The notes beneath the pieces were generated by a model. That model was not told the origin of the DNA. It saw only the letters and a list, made by a program, of their open reading frames with translations, and ran no database searches. A program made the position numbers and the translations under genes. Positions 28,921 to 38,253 of a DNA stretch of 64,000 nt are shown here, piece by piece. Position 1 is the first letter of the stretch; each line of letters begins with the position of its first letter. Source of the stretch: Pseudomonadales bacterium (GTDB lineage Bacteria; Pseudomonadota; Gammaproteobacteria; Pseudomonadales; Azotimanducaceae); NCBI GenBank assembly GCA_017642855.1, contig JAEPOO010000001.1:2333469-2397468 (forward strand), in the 5' to 3' direction.

Positions 28921-30195
28921 TTAGAAACTGGCAACTCGTATGCGGGAAACAGAGGATGTCACGTTCTCCAGAGATTCAAGCTCCGAAATTGCCGCGTCCA
29001 TCTGAGACTCGACAACCTCATTGGTCAGTATGACTATCTGCGCGTCTCGCACGCGAGCATCTTTTTGAATCAACGCTTCAATGCTGACCTCATGATTGCT
29101 GAGCACAGTGGTGACGTTTGCCATCACACCCGCTTTGTCTTCCACTGCCAATCTCAAATAGTACGAAGAGCTAATAGACGAGATTGGCAGGAAATTCGGC
29201 TCTGACCAATCATTGAAGCCAAGATTCGGAACACTTGTCTCTCGGGCCGCATCAATAATGTCAGCCATCACCGCAGAGGCCGTTGGGCGCGCACCCGCAC
29301 CTGCGCCGTAGTACATGGTGGCACCAGCTGCATCGCTACCTACCATGACAGCATTCATGACACCGTTGACCTGCGCCAGCATCTGGTCTTCTGCGATCAA
29401 CGTTGGGTGCACGCGAAGCTCGACATCATCGCCATCTCGCTGAGCGACACCCAGGTGCTTGATGCAATAGCCAAGCTCTGCGGCAAACTGGATGTCATCA
29501 CTGGTGATACGTGAAATGCCCTCGGTGTACATGGCTTCAAAATTAAGCGGTATACCGAACGCAATAGAGGCAAGAATCGTCAGCTTGTGCGCGGCATCGA
29601 TACCCTCCACATCGAACGTGGGGTCTGCTTCGGCGTACCCCAGGTCTTGTGCTTCCTTCAACACATCATCAAAAGAACGGTTGCTGCCCTCTTTTGACAT
29701 TTCCGTCAGTATGAAATTCGTCGTGCCATTAATCATCCCAGCAACCCATTCGATTTGATTGCCCGCCAATCCTTCGCGGATGGCTTTGACGATGGGTATG
29801 CCACCCGCGATGGATGCTTCATAACGAACCGTGACGCCCTTCGCGTCAGCTGCCGCAAATACTTCGTTACCGTGCAACGCGATCAGTGCTTTATTGGCCG
29901 TAACAATGTGTTTGCCATGGCTGATGGCTTCCAGCACCAGGTCTTTCGCGGTATCGGTTCCACCAATCAATTCAACCAGCACATCCACTTCGGGGTTTCT
30001 GGCCACGTCAAAAATGTCCCGTGTCACATTGACCGAGGACAAGTCGCAGTCCGGGTGATCGCGCCTGCAGCCTACCTGAACCAACTCCACCGAAATCACG
30101 GTCTTGCGATCAATCTCGCTCCGGTTATTCGCGAACAGATTAAACAAGCCGGAGCCCACGGTTCCCAGACCACAGATGCCTACACGCACAATCAA
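28921..30195 (-). CDS. hom: Homoserine dehydrogenase (monofunctional, ACT domain)
   Basis: Hom reduces aspartate semialdehyde to homoserine, the branch point for threonine and methionine. The NAD(P)-binding [12 protein letters not shown] is at residues 6-17, the catalytic region includes [11 protein letters not shown] and [18 protein letters not shown], and a C-terminal ACT domain ([29 protein letters not shown]) suggests feedback control by threonine. It overlaps the alaC stop by 4 bases, so both are translated together. In Pseudomonas and others thrC normally follows hom; here recJ follows directly. Confidence 0.95.
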   Translation of the reverse strand: MIVRVGICGLGTVGSGLFNLFANNRSEIDRKTVISVELVQVGCRRDHPDCDLSSVNVTRDIFDVARNPEVDVLVELIGGTDTAKDLVLEAISHGKHIVTANKALIALHGNEVFAAADAKGVTVRYEASIAGGIPIVKAIREGLAGNQIEWVAGMINGTTNFILTEMSKEGSNRSFDDVLKEAQDLGYAEADPTFDVEGIDAAHKLTILASIAFGIPLNFEAMYTEGISRITSDDIQFAAELGYCIKHLGVAQRDGDDVELRVHPTLIAEDQMLAQVNGVMNAVMVGSDAAGATMYYGAGAGARPTASAVMADIIDAARETSVPNLGFNDWSEPNFLPISSISSSYYLRLAVEDKAGVMANVTTVLSNHEVSIEALIQKDARVRDAQIVILTNEVVESQMDAAISELESLENVTSSVSRIRVASF

Positions 30196-31379
30196 CTCCC
30201 CTCGGAATAGTTCTTAAACATTTTTCGGATACCACGCAGCGCCTGTCTGGTGCGGTGCTCGTTTTCGATCAGAGCAAACCGAACATGGTCATCACCATAC
30301 TGACCGAAACCGATACCCGGTGAAACCGCGACCTTGGCTTCCTTCAACAAGTGTTTGCTGAACTCTAATGATCCCATGTTTTCAAACTGCGGCGGAATCT
30401 TAGCCCAGACAAACATGGTGGCTTTTGGTGGCGTGACTTCCCAGCCAATAGAATTAAGCCCTTCACACAAAACGTCGCGTCGCTTGCGATACATCTCTCG
30501 AATATCATCAACACAGGATTGATCACCTTCTAGCGCTGCGATCGCGGCCACCTGAATCGGCGTAAAAGTGCCGTAGTCCAGATAAGACTTGATTCTGGCC
30601 AGTGCACCCACCAGCGTTGGATTGCCGACACAAAATCCAACACGCCAGCCTGGCATGTTGTAACTCTTGGACATGGTAAAGAATTCCACAGCGATATCTT
30701 TAGCACCGGGCACCTGAAGAATGCTTGGCACTTCATAGCCATCAAAAACCAGATCGGCATAGGCAAGATCCTGAACAACCCAGATTTGGTGCTCCTTTGC
30801 GATGGCAATCAGTCGCTCGAAGAAATCCAGTTCAACACACTCTGTGGTCGGATTTCCCGGGAAGTTCACAACCAGCGCTTTCGGCTTGGGCCATGAGTTC
30901 ACAATCGCGTTTTCCAGCTCCTCAAAGAAGTCTAAATCTTTGGTCAACGGCACATGACGCACATCTGCGTCTGCGATAACAAACCCATAAGGGTGCACCG
31001 GATAAGAAGGATTCGGTACAAGCACAGCGTCCCCTGGACCAAGCACCGCCATCGCCAGGTGCGCAATACCTTCTTTCGAACCAAGGGTGACAATCGCTTC
31101 GCTCTCTGGATCGAGGTCCACATCAAATTTATCTTTGTACCAATTACAGATGGCACGACGTAAACGGGGGATACCTTTCGACTGCGAATACCTGTGAGTA
31201 TCACCACGTTGAACCGTTTCAACCAGCTTGTCGACGATATGCTGGGGCGTAGGTTGATCCGGGTTTCCCATGCCGAAGTCAATAATGTCCTCGCCTCTAG
31301 CCCGCGCTTCCCTCTTCAGCTGATCAGTGATGCTGAATATGTAAGGTGGTAATCGCTTAATCCGCGGAAAATCGTCCAT
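30192..31379 (-). CDS. alaC: Alanine transaminase (AlaC-type PLP aminotransferase)
   Basis: This class I aminotransferase matches AlaC, which makes alanine from pyruvate and glutamate. Conserved elements are [12 protein letters not shown] (about 34-45), NFPGNPTTE (172-180), and the PLP lysine Lys238 in [15 protein letters not shown]. The 395-residue length is typical. It is the first gene of an alaC-hom(-recJ-prfB-lysS) group, directly downstream of a predicted attenuator with an alanine-rich leader peptide, which supports alanine synthesis as its role. Confidence 0.88.
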   Translation of the reverse strand: MDDFPRIKRLPPYIFSITDQLKREARARGEDIIDFGMGNPDQPTPQHIVDKLVETVQRGDTHRYSQSKGIPRLRRAICNWYKDKFDVDLDPESEAIVTLGSKEGIAHLAMAVLGPGDAVLVPNPSYPVHPYGFVIADADVRHVPLTKDLDFFEELENAIVNSWPKPKALVVNFPGNPTTECVELDFFERLIAIAKEHQIWVVQDLAYADLVFDGYEVPSILQVPGAKDIAVEFFTMSKSYNMPGWRVGFCVGNPTLVGALARIKSYLDYGTFTPIQVAAIAALEGDQSCVDDIREMYRKRRDVLCEGLNSIGWEVTPPKATMFVWAKIPPQFENMGSLEFSKHLLKEAKVAVSPGIGFGQYGDDHVRFALIENEHRTRQALRGIRKMFKNYSEGS

Positions 31380-31405
31380 TTCTCGTTACGCTATTTTCTT
31401 TTGAC

Positions 31406-31442
31406 AAAAAAAAACCGGGCCTGCACTCGAGTGCAGACCCGG
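31406..31442 (-). terminator. Intrinsic terminator in the alaC leader (predicted attenuator)
   Basis: Read on the minus strand, a 12-bp stem (CCGGGTCTGCAC with GTGCAGGCCCGG, one G-T wobble) closes a TCGA tetraloop and is followed at once by nine Ts (complement of 31406-31414). It lies between the leader ORF stop and the alaC ATG, 26 bases before alaC, so it would stop transcription before the genes. Confidence 0.9.
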
Positions 31443-31456
31443 CACTCCATTCGGGG

Positions 31457-31534
31457 TCAGACGGACGCGGCCGCGCCCGCTGCAGTTTTTGCAACAGTTG
31501 CGAGTGCGTTAATATCCAAAGCTCGAAAATTCAT
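31457..31534 (-). CDS. Predicted alanine-rich leader peptide of alaC-hom attenuator
   Basis: A 25-codon ORF begins MNFRALDINALATVAK and contains nine alanines, at 5, 10, 12, 15, 18, 19, 21, 22 and 23. It ends 15 bases before the terminator hairpin. A GCACTC in codons 10-11 (complement of 31502-31507) can pair with GAGTGC after the stop (complement of 31442-31447), which can instead pair with GCACTC in the terminator arm (complement of 31429-31434). This gives the 1:2, 2:3, 3:4 logic of a ribosome-mediated attenuator. The ribosome site is weak, and no experimental support is known to me. Ala codons are common in GC-rich DNA, so chance cannot be excluded. Confidence 0.6.
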   Translation of the reverse strand: MNFRALDINALATVAKTAAGAAASV

Positions 31535-31573
31535 GGGGCGACATATTACCCAAGTGATTAGGGTACGTCGATA

Positions 31574-32854
31574 CTAGTTTGTTCTGTGGCGCGGCTCTGG
31601 TACCGATATCTGGACCATCATGGCTCCAATGAACAGGAAAACGATCGCGGTGATAAACACTGACTCGTAACCGAGCCATGTCGCCATCACACCACCCAGC
31701 AGCGGACCGATGGCGCCCGCGATCTGGGCGACCGTATTGGCGATGGCAATGCGCGTCGGTCGATTTTCGCGGTCGCCAAACTCCAAAACAATATTGCGCG
31801 AGGAATTTTCAAATCCCTGGTGCGCAGCACCGATCCCCGCAAACACAATCACGGTAAGGACAAGTGTCGGCGCAACCATCAGCAGCGCTGACGCGACAAT
31901 CCAAAGCAGACAAGAAAGCAGAAATACCAGGCGGAATCCTCGAGCATCCGCGATCAGGCCCCAGACCAGGTTAGATACGGTGCCGGACATGGTGAAAGCA
32001 AAAGTCACAATACCCAGCGTGGCACCGGACAGGCCAATAGAGGCACCGGCATAAAGGATGTAGAACGGCATGGCCATTCGCCCCATGGTGGCGATCGCCC
32101 GGGCAATGAAATAGCGGGTGAACGCTCGATCCGATCTGAGCAGATCCGGTACCTCGCGAAGCTGTTGCCCAAGGGAAGTGGGCGGACGAACCGTCGGTGG
32201 CCGCGGTTCTTTGAGCGCCAGCAGCGTGGTCAACCCGGTTGCAGTTAACACAAAGGCAAGAATAAACGTCCAGGAATAACCCGCCATGGTGGACTCTTCA
32301 CCAATCAGAAAGGTTCCACCCACGTAGGCAACGGAAGCCGAGATGATACCCGCGAGAAAGTTGCGCATACCTGTTAACCGGCCCCGCTTGGAAACAGGAA
32401 TGGTTTTTGACATGAGGTAATTGAAGATAACGCCCTGCATGCCTTCGAAGATGCCAAACAATCCCATCAGACAAACGATGATGATCAGGGTGGTGTGCTC
32501 TGAGAAAAAGAGCCCTGCCAGGCCCATCAACAAGACACACGCGCGCATGGATGCACCCACCACGAAACCCAGCGGCAAAACTCGACGTCGATGAGAAATG
32601 AGGTTCGCACTGATCATCGGCGTCAGCATCATGCCAAGACCTTCCAGGGCAAGCGCCAGGCCAACCATAAAATTGGAGCCGCCTGACAGCATCAGAATGT
32701 AGGCAGGAATAAACGTCGGCGCATTAATGAACCGGAAGCCAGTCTGGCCGAGCATGCCGTGCAAAAGCAGCGTAAAGAAATTACGCGTCAGACTGCGCTG
32801 AACAAAAATCTCGTAGCGCTGCTCCGCATGGCGAGCAGCACGTGATTCGCTCAT
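31574..32854 (-). CDS. Major facilitator superfamily transporter
   Basis: A 426-residue integral membrane protein with about 12 hydrophobic segments in two halves, separated near residue 215 by a charged loop (LKEPRPPTVRPPTSLGQQLREVPDLLRSDRAF). The A-like motif after the second helix and RGRLTGMRNFLAGIISASVAYVGG fit the major facilitator fold. The substrate cannot be told. It is 11 bases downstream of dsbC on the same strand and lies upstream of the alaC attenuator, so read-through from it may supply part of the leader transcript. Confidence 0.85.
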   Translation of the reverse strand: MSESRAARHAEQRYEIFVQRSLTRNFFTLLLHGMLGQTGFRFINAPTFIPAYILMLSGGSNFMVGLALALEGLGMMLTPMISANLISHRRRVLPLGFVVGASMRACVLLMGLAGLFFSEHTTLIIIVCLMGLFGIFEGMQGVIFNYLMSKTIPVSKRGRLTGMRNFLAGIISASVAYVGGTFLIGEESTMAGYSWTFILAFVLTATGLTTLLALKEPRPPTVRPPTSLGQQLREVPDLLRSDRAFTRYFIARAIATMGRMAMPFYILYAGASIGLSGATLGIVTFAFTMSGTVSNLVWGLIADARGFRLVFLLSCLLWIVASALLMVAPTLVLTVIVFAGIGAAHQGFENSSRNIVLEFGDRENRPTRIAIANTVAQIAGAIGPLLGGVMATWLGYESVFITAIVFLFIGAMMVQISVPEPRHRTN

Positions 32855-32865
32855 AGTTTAGGTTT

Positions 32866-33612
32866 TCAGTTGATTCCGAGTCGCTGGGCAAGTTCTGCCG
32901 CAGGCAAGTACCCAGGTTGAAGCGTACCATCTTCGTAAATCACAGCTGGTGTGCCTGATACACCAAATTCTGCACCGATATCATATTGCGCCGTCACCGG
33001 ATTGTTGCAGGTTTTCTGACTGATCTCCTGACCTGCTTTGGCCAGGGTTAAAGCAACCTGAGGATTGTCAGCGCACCAGGCGGAAACTGCCTTTTTATAG
33101 GAAGCAGAACCCACACCGGCTCGTGGATAGGCGAGATATCGTACGGCTATGCCAAAATCGTTTAGTTCAGGAACTTCCTGGTGGAGCTTTCGGCAGTAAC
33201 CGCAATCAATATCCGTGAACACCGTAATCGTTGCTCGCACTTCCTCTTCAGGCGGCGGCGCAAACACAATCATGTCGCTTTCATCCAGGCTCTCCAGCAA
33301 CTGCCTGCGCTTGTCAGTTCTGGCGAGTTCCGTTGCATTCACCAGCCCAGAAGGCCGAACAAAAAACAGGTCACCGGCAACAAAGAAATCTGCCTGGCCG
33401 TCCATATAAAGAATCATGCCACCCTGGACCACCACCTCGAAGAAACCCGGTAGTTTGCTGACACGAATGTCAGTGATCGGCAGGTTCGGGCGTGCCTGGA
33501 GCAGCTTTGCTTTCGCCGCTTCTGTAGACAGCATTTCCGAATCGGCCTGAGCACTGAGGCCAGGAGCGGTCAGGAGGCAGGCAAACAAGGCTGACAGGAC
33601 AATATTGCGCAT
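32866..33612 (-). CDS. dsbC: Thiol:disulfide interchange protein DsbC
   Basis: DsbC is the periplasmic disulfide isomerase that corrects wrong disulfides and is kept reduced by DsbD. A signal peptide (residues 1-22) precedes the N-terminal dimerisation domain (about 25-85), a linker, and a thioredoxin-like domain with the active site CGYC at 137-140. A second cysteine pair (WCADNP and KTCNNP) is also conserved in DsbC. It follows xerD, the order seen in Pseudomonas. Confidence 0.95.
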   Translation of the reverse strand: MRNIVLSALFACLLTAPGLSAQADSEMLSTEAAKAKLLQARPNLPITDIRVSKLPGFFEVVVQGGMILYMDGQADFFVAGDLFFVRPSGLVNATELARTDKRRQLLESLDESDMIVFAPPPEEEVRATITVFTDIDCGYCRKLHQEVPELNDFGIAVRYLAYPRAGVGSASYKKAVSAWCADNPQVALTLAKAGQEISQKTCNNPVTAQYDIGAEFGVSGTPAVIYEDGTLQPGYLPAAELAQRLGIN

Positions 33613-33700
33613 AAATTCCGTTGGTTGGATTACTAAAACGTCGAGCGAGTCTGCATGAAGAGACCTGACTGTGCAATGAATGGTTCCCTCAAGCGCTGAA

Positions 33701-34609
33701 TTAACCTCTCGGATGGTGCATCTGGTGCAGCTCTTTCATGCGATGTTGTGCAACGTGCGTGTAGATCTGTGTCGTTGAGAGATCAGAATGACCCAGGAGT
33801 AGCTGAACGACACGAAGGTCAGCACCATGATTCAGCAGGTGCGTCGCAAAGGCATGTCGCAATGTGTGGGGCGACAACTTCTTTTCGATACCCGCAGTCT
33901 GCGCGTGCTGTTTGATTCGGTGCCAAAATGTCTGCCGCGTCATGGGCACACCGCGACTCGAAGGAAATACCGCGTCTTCCACAAGATTCTGTTTCAGCAG
34001 CTCTTTCCGTGCGCCATCAAGATATCGTGTGACCCAATCGATGGCTTCTTCGCCCATCGGAACCAGCCGCTCTTTCGACCCTTTACCGACAATACGAATG
34101 ACGCCCTGACGCAGATTGATTTCGCTGAGCCGCAGTCCAGTCAGCTCACTCACTCTGAGGCCGCAGGCATAGAGCACTTCCAGCATGGTTCGATCACGCA
34201 TGCCAATCGTCGTTTTAATGTCAGGCGCCGCCAACAACTTTTCCACATCACCTTCCGTTAACGTATCGGGTAACGGTCGACCGAGCTTCGGATTTTCCAC
34301 GCGCAATGTCGGATCTTCGCTCACGATCTTCTCACGCAGAAGAAACCGATAGAGCGCTCGCAGACAGGAAAGGCTGCGAGCGGTCGACCGCGCCTTCAAC
34401 CCTTTATCCATTCGGTGCGCCAGGTAACGCAATACATCTTCTCTGCGCACCTCACTCAGCATCGTGGTTGATTGGTGAAGCCAGGCAGCAAAACCCTGGA
34501 GGTCCTGGCGATAGGCCTTGAGGGTATTGTCAGACAGACCCTTTTCTAACCAGAGAGAGTCAAGGAATCGCTCTATCAAGGCCTGGTTTTGATGATCGGA
34601 TCGCGGCAT
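33701..34609 (-). CDS. xerD: Site-specific tyrosine recombinase XerD
   Basis: XerD acts with XerC at dif to resolve chromosome dimers at division under FtsK control. The SAM-like N-terminal domain (ALIERFLDSLWLEKGLSDNTLKAYRQDL) is followed by the catalytic domain with the Arg in ACGLRVSELTGL, HTLRHAFATHLL (His, Arg) and the nucleophilic Tyr in QIYTHV. The ATG at 34609 is preferred; upstream in-frame ATGs at 34624 and 34639 run into the rplS terminator hairpin. Confidence 0.95.
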   Translation of the reverse strand: MPRSDHQNQALIERFLDSLWLEKGLSDNTLKAYRQDLQGFAAWLHQSTTMLSEVRREDVLRYLAHRMDKGLKARSTARSLSCLRALYRFLLREKIVSEDPTLRVENPKLGRPLPDTLTEGDVEKLLAAPDIKTTIGMRDRTMLEVLYACGLRVSELTGLRLSEINLRQGVIRIVGKGSKERLVPMGEEAIDWVTRYLDGARKELLKQNLVEDAVFPSSRGVPMTRQTFWHRIKQHAQTAGIEKKLSPHTLRHAFATHLLNHGADLRVVQLLLGHSDLSTTQIYTHVAQHRMKELHQMHHPRG

Positions 34610-34624
34610 AAGACCATTTTCCAT

Positions 34625-34653
34625 AAAAAAGCCCGGCATGTGCCGGGCTTTTT
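34625..34653 (-). terminator. Rho-independent terminator after rplS
   Basis: The perfect inverted repeat GCCCGGCA-TG-TGCCGGGC is flanked by A and T runs that extend the stem and supply a U-tract of six on the minus strand. It ends the rpsP-rimM-trmD-rplS operon 20 bases after the rplS stop, just ahead of xerD. Confidence 0.92.
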
Positions 34654-34672
34654 GGAAACGCTGGAGTCGCGC

Positions 34673-35023
34673 TTAACTGAGCTTTTCCTTGATTCGCGCT
34701 GAACGCCCGCTGCGCTCTCTCAGGTAGTAAAGCTTGGACTTGCGAACATCACCGCGGCGCTTGACCGTAATGCTGTCAATCAAAGGGCTGTGCGTCTGGA
34801 ACGTTCTTTCAACGCCCACACCGTGTGAAATTTTTCGAACCGTGAAGGCTGAGTTCAGGCCTCGGTTACGCTTCGCAATAACCACCCCTTCGTAAGCCTG
34901 CAAACGTTCGCGGTTGCCTTCAACAACTCGAACCTGCACAACCACTGTGTCACCTGCACCGAACTCTGGAATGTCGGCCTTAAGCTGTGCGCTTTCGATC
35001 TGTTCGATAATCTTGTTTTTCAT
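34673..35023 (-). CDS. rplS: 50S ribosomal protein L19
   Basis: L19 sits at the 30S-50S interface of the ribosome. The 116-residue protein shows the family core: [44 protein letters not shown] (split here at residue 20-64) and [35 protein letters not shown]. It is the last gene of the rpsP-rimM-trmD-rplS operon, 1 base after trmD and just before a strong terminator. Confidence 0.98.
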   Translation of the reverse strand: MKNKIIEQIESAQLKADIPEFGAGDTVVVQVRVVEGNRERLQAYEGVVIAKRNRGLNSAFTVRKISHGVGVERTFQTHSPLIDSITVKRRGDVRKSKLYYLRERSGRSARIKEKLS

Positions 35024-35024
35024 T

Positions 35025-35774
35025 TCAAGTTCCTTTCGTCTCGCCTAACGCAAGATACTCGTTAAGTAACTGCTTCTCTTTGTCCGTGAGCAATTGCTGA
35101 TCGATCAGGTCAGGTCGCCGTTCAAACGTCCTTCCCAGCGCCTGCATCTTGCGCCACCTGGCGATCTTTTCATGATCGCCGCTCATCAATACTTCAGGGA
35201 CCTCAAGACCATCTACCGTCTCGGGCCTGGTGTATTGCGGAAAGTCCAGCAGACCGCTTGAGAACGAATCCTGCTCGACTGATTCCCTGTCGCCAACCGC
35301 GCCGGGCAAAAGACGGGTGATCCCGTCGATCAGCACCATTGCTGGCAGCTCGCCTCCACTCAGCACATAGTCGCCGATGGAAACTTCCTCATCGATCACC
35401 GACTTCATGAGTCGCTCATCAATGCCTTCATATCTCCCGGCTACCAGGATCAATTCCCTGCTGCCGGCGTATTCCTCAAGTTTCGCCTGAGTGAGTGGCG
35501 TCCCCTGGGGTGACAGATAAATCACTTTCGCGTGTTCACCTGCCTCCGTTTTCGCTGCTTCTATTGCGGCTTTCAACGGTGCCACTTTCATCAACATCCC
35601 CGGTCCGCCGCCATATGGCTTGTCGTCCACCGTTCGATGCTTATCCGTGGCAAAATCTCTAGGATTCCAGATACGCAGCTCAAGAAGATCCCCTTCTATC
35701 GCTCTGCGTGTTATCCCCGAACCCTCGATCGCTTCAAACATCTCGGGAAACAGTGAAATGACACCTATCCACAT
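35025..35774 (-). CDS. trmD: tRNA (guanine-37-N1)-methyltransferase TrmD
   Basis: TrmD makes m1G37 next to the anticodon, preventing +1 frameshifts. The knotted SAM-binding region is clear: [13 protein letters not shown] (about 51-63), [14 protein letters not shown] [27 protein letters not shown] and [19 protein letters not shown]. Its 249 residues match the family. It belongs to the ribosomal operon with rimM 29 bases upstream and rplS directly downstream. Confidence 0.98.
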   Translation of the reverse strand: MWIGVISLFPEMFEAIEGSGITRRAIEGDLLELRIWNPRDFATDKHRTVDDKPYGGGPGMLMKVAPLKAAIEAAKTEAGEHAKVIYLSPQGTPLTQAKLEEYAGSRELILVAGRYEGIDERLMKSVIDEEVSIGDYVLSGGELPAMVLIDGITRLLPGAVGDRESVEQDSFSSGLLDFPQYTRPETVDGLEVPEVLMSGDHEKIARWRKMQALGRTFERRPDLIDQQLLTDKEKQLLNEYLALGETKGT

Positions 35775-35803
35775 GCGTCCTTCACCTCCCTTCCCTTTCG
35801 GGA

Positions 35804-36319
35804 TCAGTAATCGATCTTCCAGTCGACCACTACTTCTCCGGCAACCTGATCAACCTTGATGACGATCTCGTTATCTACAAACGGAATCAGTCTTTCCTGA
35901 TCATCAATGCTCTCATCAGTGGGTTTCACCACCATCACATCGTTGGCGCCGGTTTCAAGCATATGGTCTATCAGACCAAACACTGCGCCGTCACTATCTC
36001 TAACGGTCAGGCCTTCCAACTGATACCAGTAATATTCTCCTGGCTCCAGCTCGGGCAGCGCGTCCTGCGCGACATGGACTTCATAACCAATCAATGCGTC
36101 AGCCGCATTGCGAGAGTCCACATCTTCCAACAGGGCGATCAAGCGTTTTCCGCTGACCTGCCCTTTCCTGACTTTGACTTCTTTTTCTTCTCGCCCCTTC
36201 TTAAGGATCCAGGGGGAGTAGTCGAGAATCGCTTCCATCGGGTCGGTATAGGAAAAGACTTTTACCCAACCCTTTATTCCGTGACTGCCGTTAATACTGC
36301 CAAGGCGCAGTTCTTTCAC
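35804..36319 (-). CDS. rimM: Ribosome maturation factor RimM
   Basis: RimM binds S19 and helps assemble the head of the 30S subunit. The N-terminal RimM domain begins [21 protein letters not shown] (about 6-26), and the C-terminal PRC barrel contains [36 protein letters not shown]. The 171-residue length is typical. It lies 31 bases after rpsP in the same operon. Confidence 0.96.
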   Translation of the reverse strand: MKELRLGSINGSHGIKGWVKVFSYTDPMEAILDYSPWILKKGREEKEVKVRKGQVSGKRLIALLEDVDSRNAADALIGYEVHVAQDALPELEPGEYYWYQLEGLTVRDSDGAVFGLIDHMLETGANDVMVVKPTDESIDDQERLIPFVDNEIVIKVDQVAGEVVVDWKIDY

Positions 36320-36350
36320 AAGAGCTCTGCCACGGAGTGTCAGCCGCTAT

Positions 36351-36626
36351 TTAAGCTGCTGCCTCGCTGGTAGTACCTGCCGTTGCCTTGCGGTAGTCCT
36401 TTACCAGTTTTTTAACACGGTCTGACACCTGCGCACCCTGGCGAACCCAATAATCGAGTCGTTCCAGGTCGATACGAGCCCCTTCTTCGGCACCACGTGC
36501 GATCGGATTGAAGAATCCAATACGCTCGATGAATCTGCCATCACGAGATACTCGTCGGTCAGCCACATTAATGTGGTAGTACGGGCGCTTCTTGCTACCA
36601 CCTCTCGCCAAGCGAATAGTGACCAT
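36351..36626 (-). CDS. rpsP: 30S ribosomal protein S16
   Basis: S16 is a 30S assembly protein. The N-terminus [24 protein letters not shown] is diagnostic, followed by [12 protein letters not shown] and [23 protein letters not shown]. The 91-residue protein has a normal Ala-rich tail. It opens the rpsP-rimM-trmD-rplS operon, preceded by a leader with a stable hairpin and a candidate promoter. Confidence 0.98.
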   Translation of the reverse strand: MVTIRLARGGSKKRPYYHINVADRRVSRDGRFIERIGFFNPIARGAEEGARIDLERLDYWVRQGAQVSDRVKKLVKDYRKATAGTTSEAAA

Positions 36627-36660
36627 CTATCTGTTTTCCTTTAATAATTTTGCTTCGAAC

Positions 36661-36716
36661 GCCTGCCAGATCAGCGACATCTGGCTGCACGGCAGGCCGA
36701 AAGGGGGCGTATTGTA
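36661..36716 (-). promoter_or_regulatory. rpsP operon leader hairpin and candidate promoter
   Basis: On the minus strand TACAAT (complement of 36711-36716) is a good -10 that would start transcription about 78 bases before rpsP; its -35 is poor. The resulting leader contains GCCAGAT-loop-ATCTGGC (36665-36685) inside a longer GCCTGCC/GGCAGGC pairing (36661-36697). The two stems share bases, so two alternative folds are possible. A regulatory role in ribosomal protein control is inference only. Confidence 0.4.
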
Positions 36717-36810
36717 CGGGAAAGATCCGGGAAATAAAACCTGAGATTCGCTGCCTGACGACAATCAGGGCCGCCAAGCTATCTCATTGATTTTCAATGA
36801 CTAATCAAGT

Positions 36811-38184
36811 CTAACGTTGCGGAAAACCACCGCCCGGTGGCTGCATCATGCCACCCATGCCGCGCATCATGTTCGCCATGCCGCCTTTCTTGCCCAGTTT
36901 CTTCATCATCTTCTGCATCTGCTTGTGCTGTTTCAGCAGTCGATTCACGTCCTGGATCTGGGTGCCTGATCCACCGGCAATCCGCTTTTTCCTCGAGCCA
37001 TTAATCTTATCCGGGAAGCGGCGTTCACCGGGTGTCATTGAGTTGATGATGGCCTCCATTTGAATAAAGGACTTGTCGTTCATCTTTTCCTGAGCTGCCT
37101 GCGCCATCTGGCCCATACCTGGCAACTTGTCCATCATACCCGCCAGACCACCCATGTTGTTCATCTGCTGAATCTGATCTCGAAAATCTTCCAGGTCAAA
37201 ACCCTTGCCTTTCTTCAGCTTACTCGCCAGTTTGCGAGCCTTCTTTTTATCAACTTTCTGTTCTGCTTCCTCAATCAGTGACAGTACGTCACCCATGCCA
37301 AGTATTCGCGAAGCGATTCGATCAGGATGGAACACATCCAGATCTTCAATGGTTTCGCCAACGGCCATGAACTTGATGGGTTTACCGGTGACGGCCCTGA
37401 CCGACAGGGCTGCACCACCTCTGCTGTCGCCATCCGCTTTCGTCAGAACCACACCGGTCAACGGCAAAACATCAGAAAATGCCTTCGCCGTATTGGCCGC
37501 ATCCTGACCGGTCAATGCATCAACCACAAAGAGCGTCTCTGTCGGAGACACTGTGACATACAGATCACGAATCTCCTGCATCATCTCTTCATCGATACCC
37601 AGGCGACCGGCGGTATCTATAATCAGAACATCCGCAAACTGTTTCTTGGCTTCGGACAAAGCAGCCTTTGCGATATCGAGTGGCTTCTGGTCCGTATTGG
37701 ACTCAAAGAAATTCAGATCCGCTTGTTCCGCTAAAGTACGTAGCTGATCAATCGCTGCCGGACGATAAACGTCAGTGCTCGCAACCATGACCGATTTTTG
37801 TTGGCGGCTTTTCAGGAATCGACCAAGCTTTGCGGTTGAAGTTGTTTTACCAGCACCCTGCAAACCTGCCATCAGGATGACCGCGGGAGGCTGAACCGCA
37901 AGGTTCAGTTCACCTTCACCAGCACCCATGATGGATACCAGCTCATCATTAACAATTCGAATGAACACCTGGCCTGGCGACAGGCTTGAAGAAACCTCAG
38001 CACCAAGCGCCCTTTCTTTAACACTGGTAATAAAGCTTTTAACAACAGGAAGGGCCACGTCCGCTTCGAGCAGTGCAACGCGCACTTCTCGCAAGGCTTC
38101 CTGAATGTTTTCCTCGGTCAGTCGCGCTTTGCCTGTGATATTGGAAAGCGTCTTACCGAGCCGCTCCGTGAGGGATTCGAACAC
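36811..38184 (-). CDS. ffh: Signal recognition particle protein Ffh
   Basis: Ffh binds 4.5S RNA and nascent membrane proteins, then docks with FtsY. The N domain (1-85) precedes the SRP GTPase G domain with GLQGAGKTTSTAKLG near 107-121, DTAGRLGIDEEMM, and TKADGDSRGGAALS; the Met-rich M domain (about 300-457) contains many Met residues and the RNA-binding segment. The start is GTG at 38184. It is divergent from the membrane protein gene at 38254 and upstream of rpsP, as in Pseudomonas. Confidence 0.97.
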   Translation of the reverse strand: MFESLTERLGKTLSNITGKARLTEENIQEALREVRVALLEADVALPVVKSFITSVKERALGAEVSSSLSPGQVFIRIVNDELVSIMGAGEGELNLAVQPPAVILMAGLQGAGKTTSTAKLGRFLKSRQQKSVMVASTDVYRPAAIDQLRTLAEQADLNFFESNTDQKPLDIAKAALSEAKKQFADVLIIDTAGRLGIDEEMMQEIRDLYVTVSPTETLFVVDALTGQDAANTAKAFSDVLPLTGVVLTKADGDSRGGAALSVRAVTGKPIKFMAVGETIEDLDVFHPDRIASRILGMGDVLSLIEEAEQKVDKKKARKLASKLKKGKGFDLEDFRDQIQQMNNMGGLAGMMDKLPGMGQMAQAAQEKMNDKSFIQMEAIINSMTPGERRFPDKINGSRKKRIAGGSGTQIQDVNRLLKQHKQMQKMMKKLGKKGGMANMMRGMGGMMQPPGGGFPQR

Positions 38185-38253
38185 TGAACTACCTGAAAGT
38201 TACCGCTGGGTGGGCTAGTATAACGAATCCCACAGTTTGGAAATACGCCATCC

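Noticed and set aside
38160..38190. tRNA-like T-loop sequence GTTCGAATCCC on the minus strand
   Set aside because: It is the start of ffh (GTG TTC GAA TCC CTC); no acceptor stem or anticodon arm can be formed around it.
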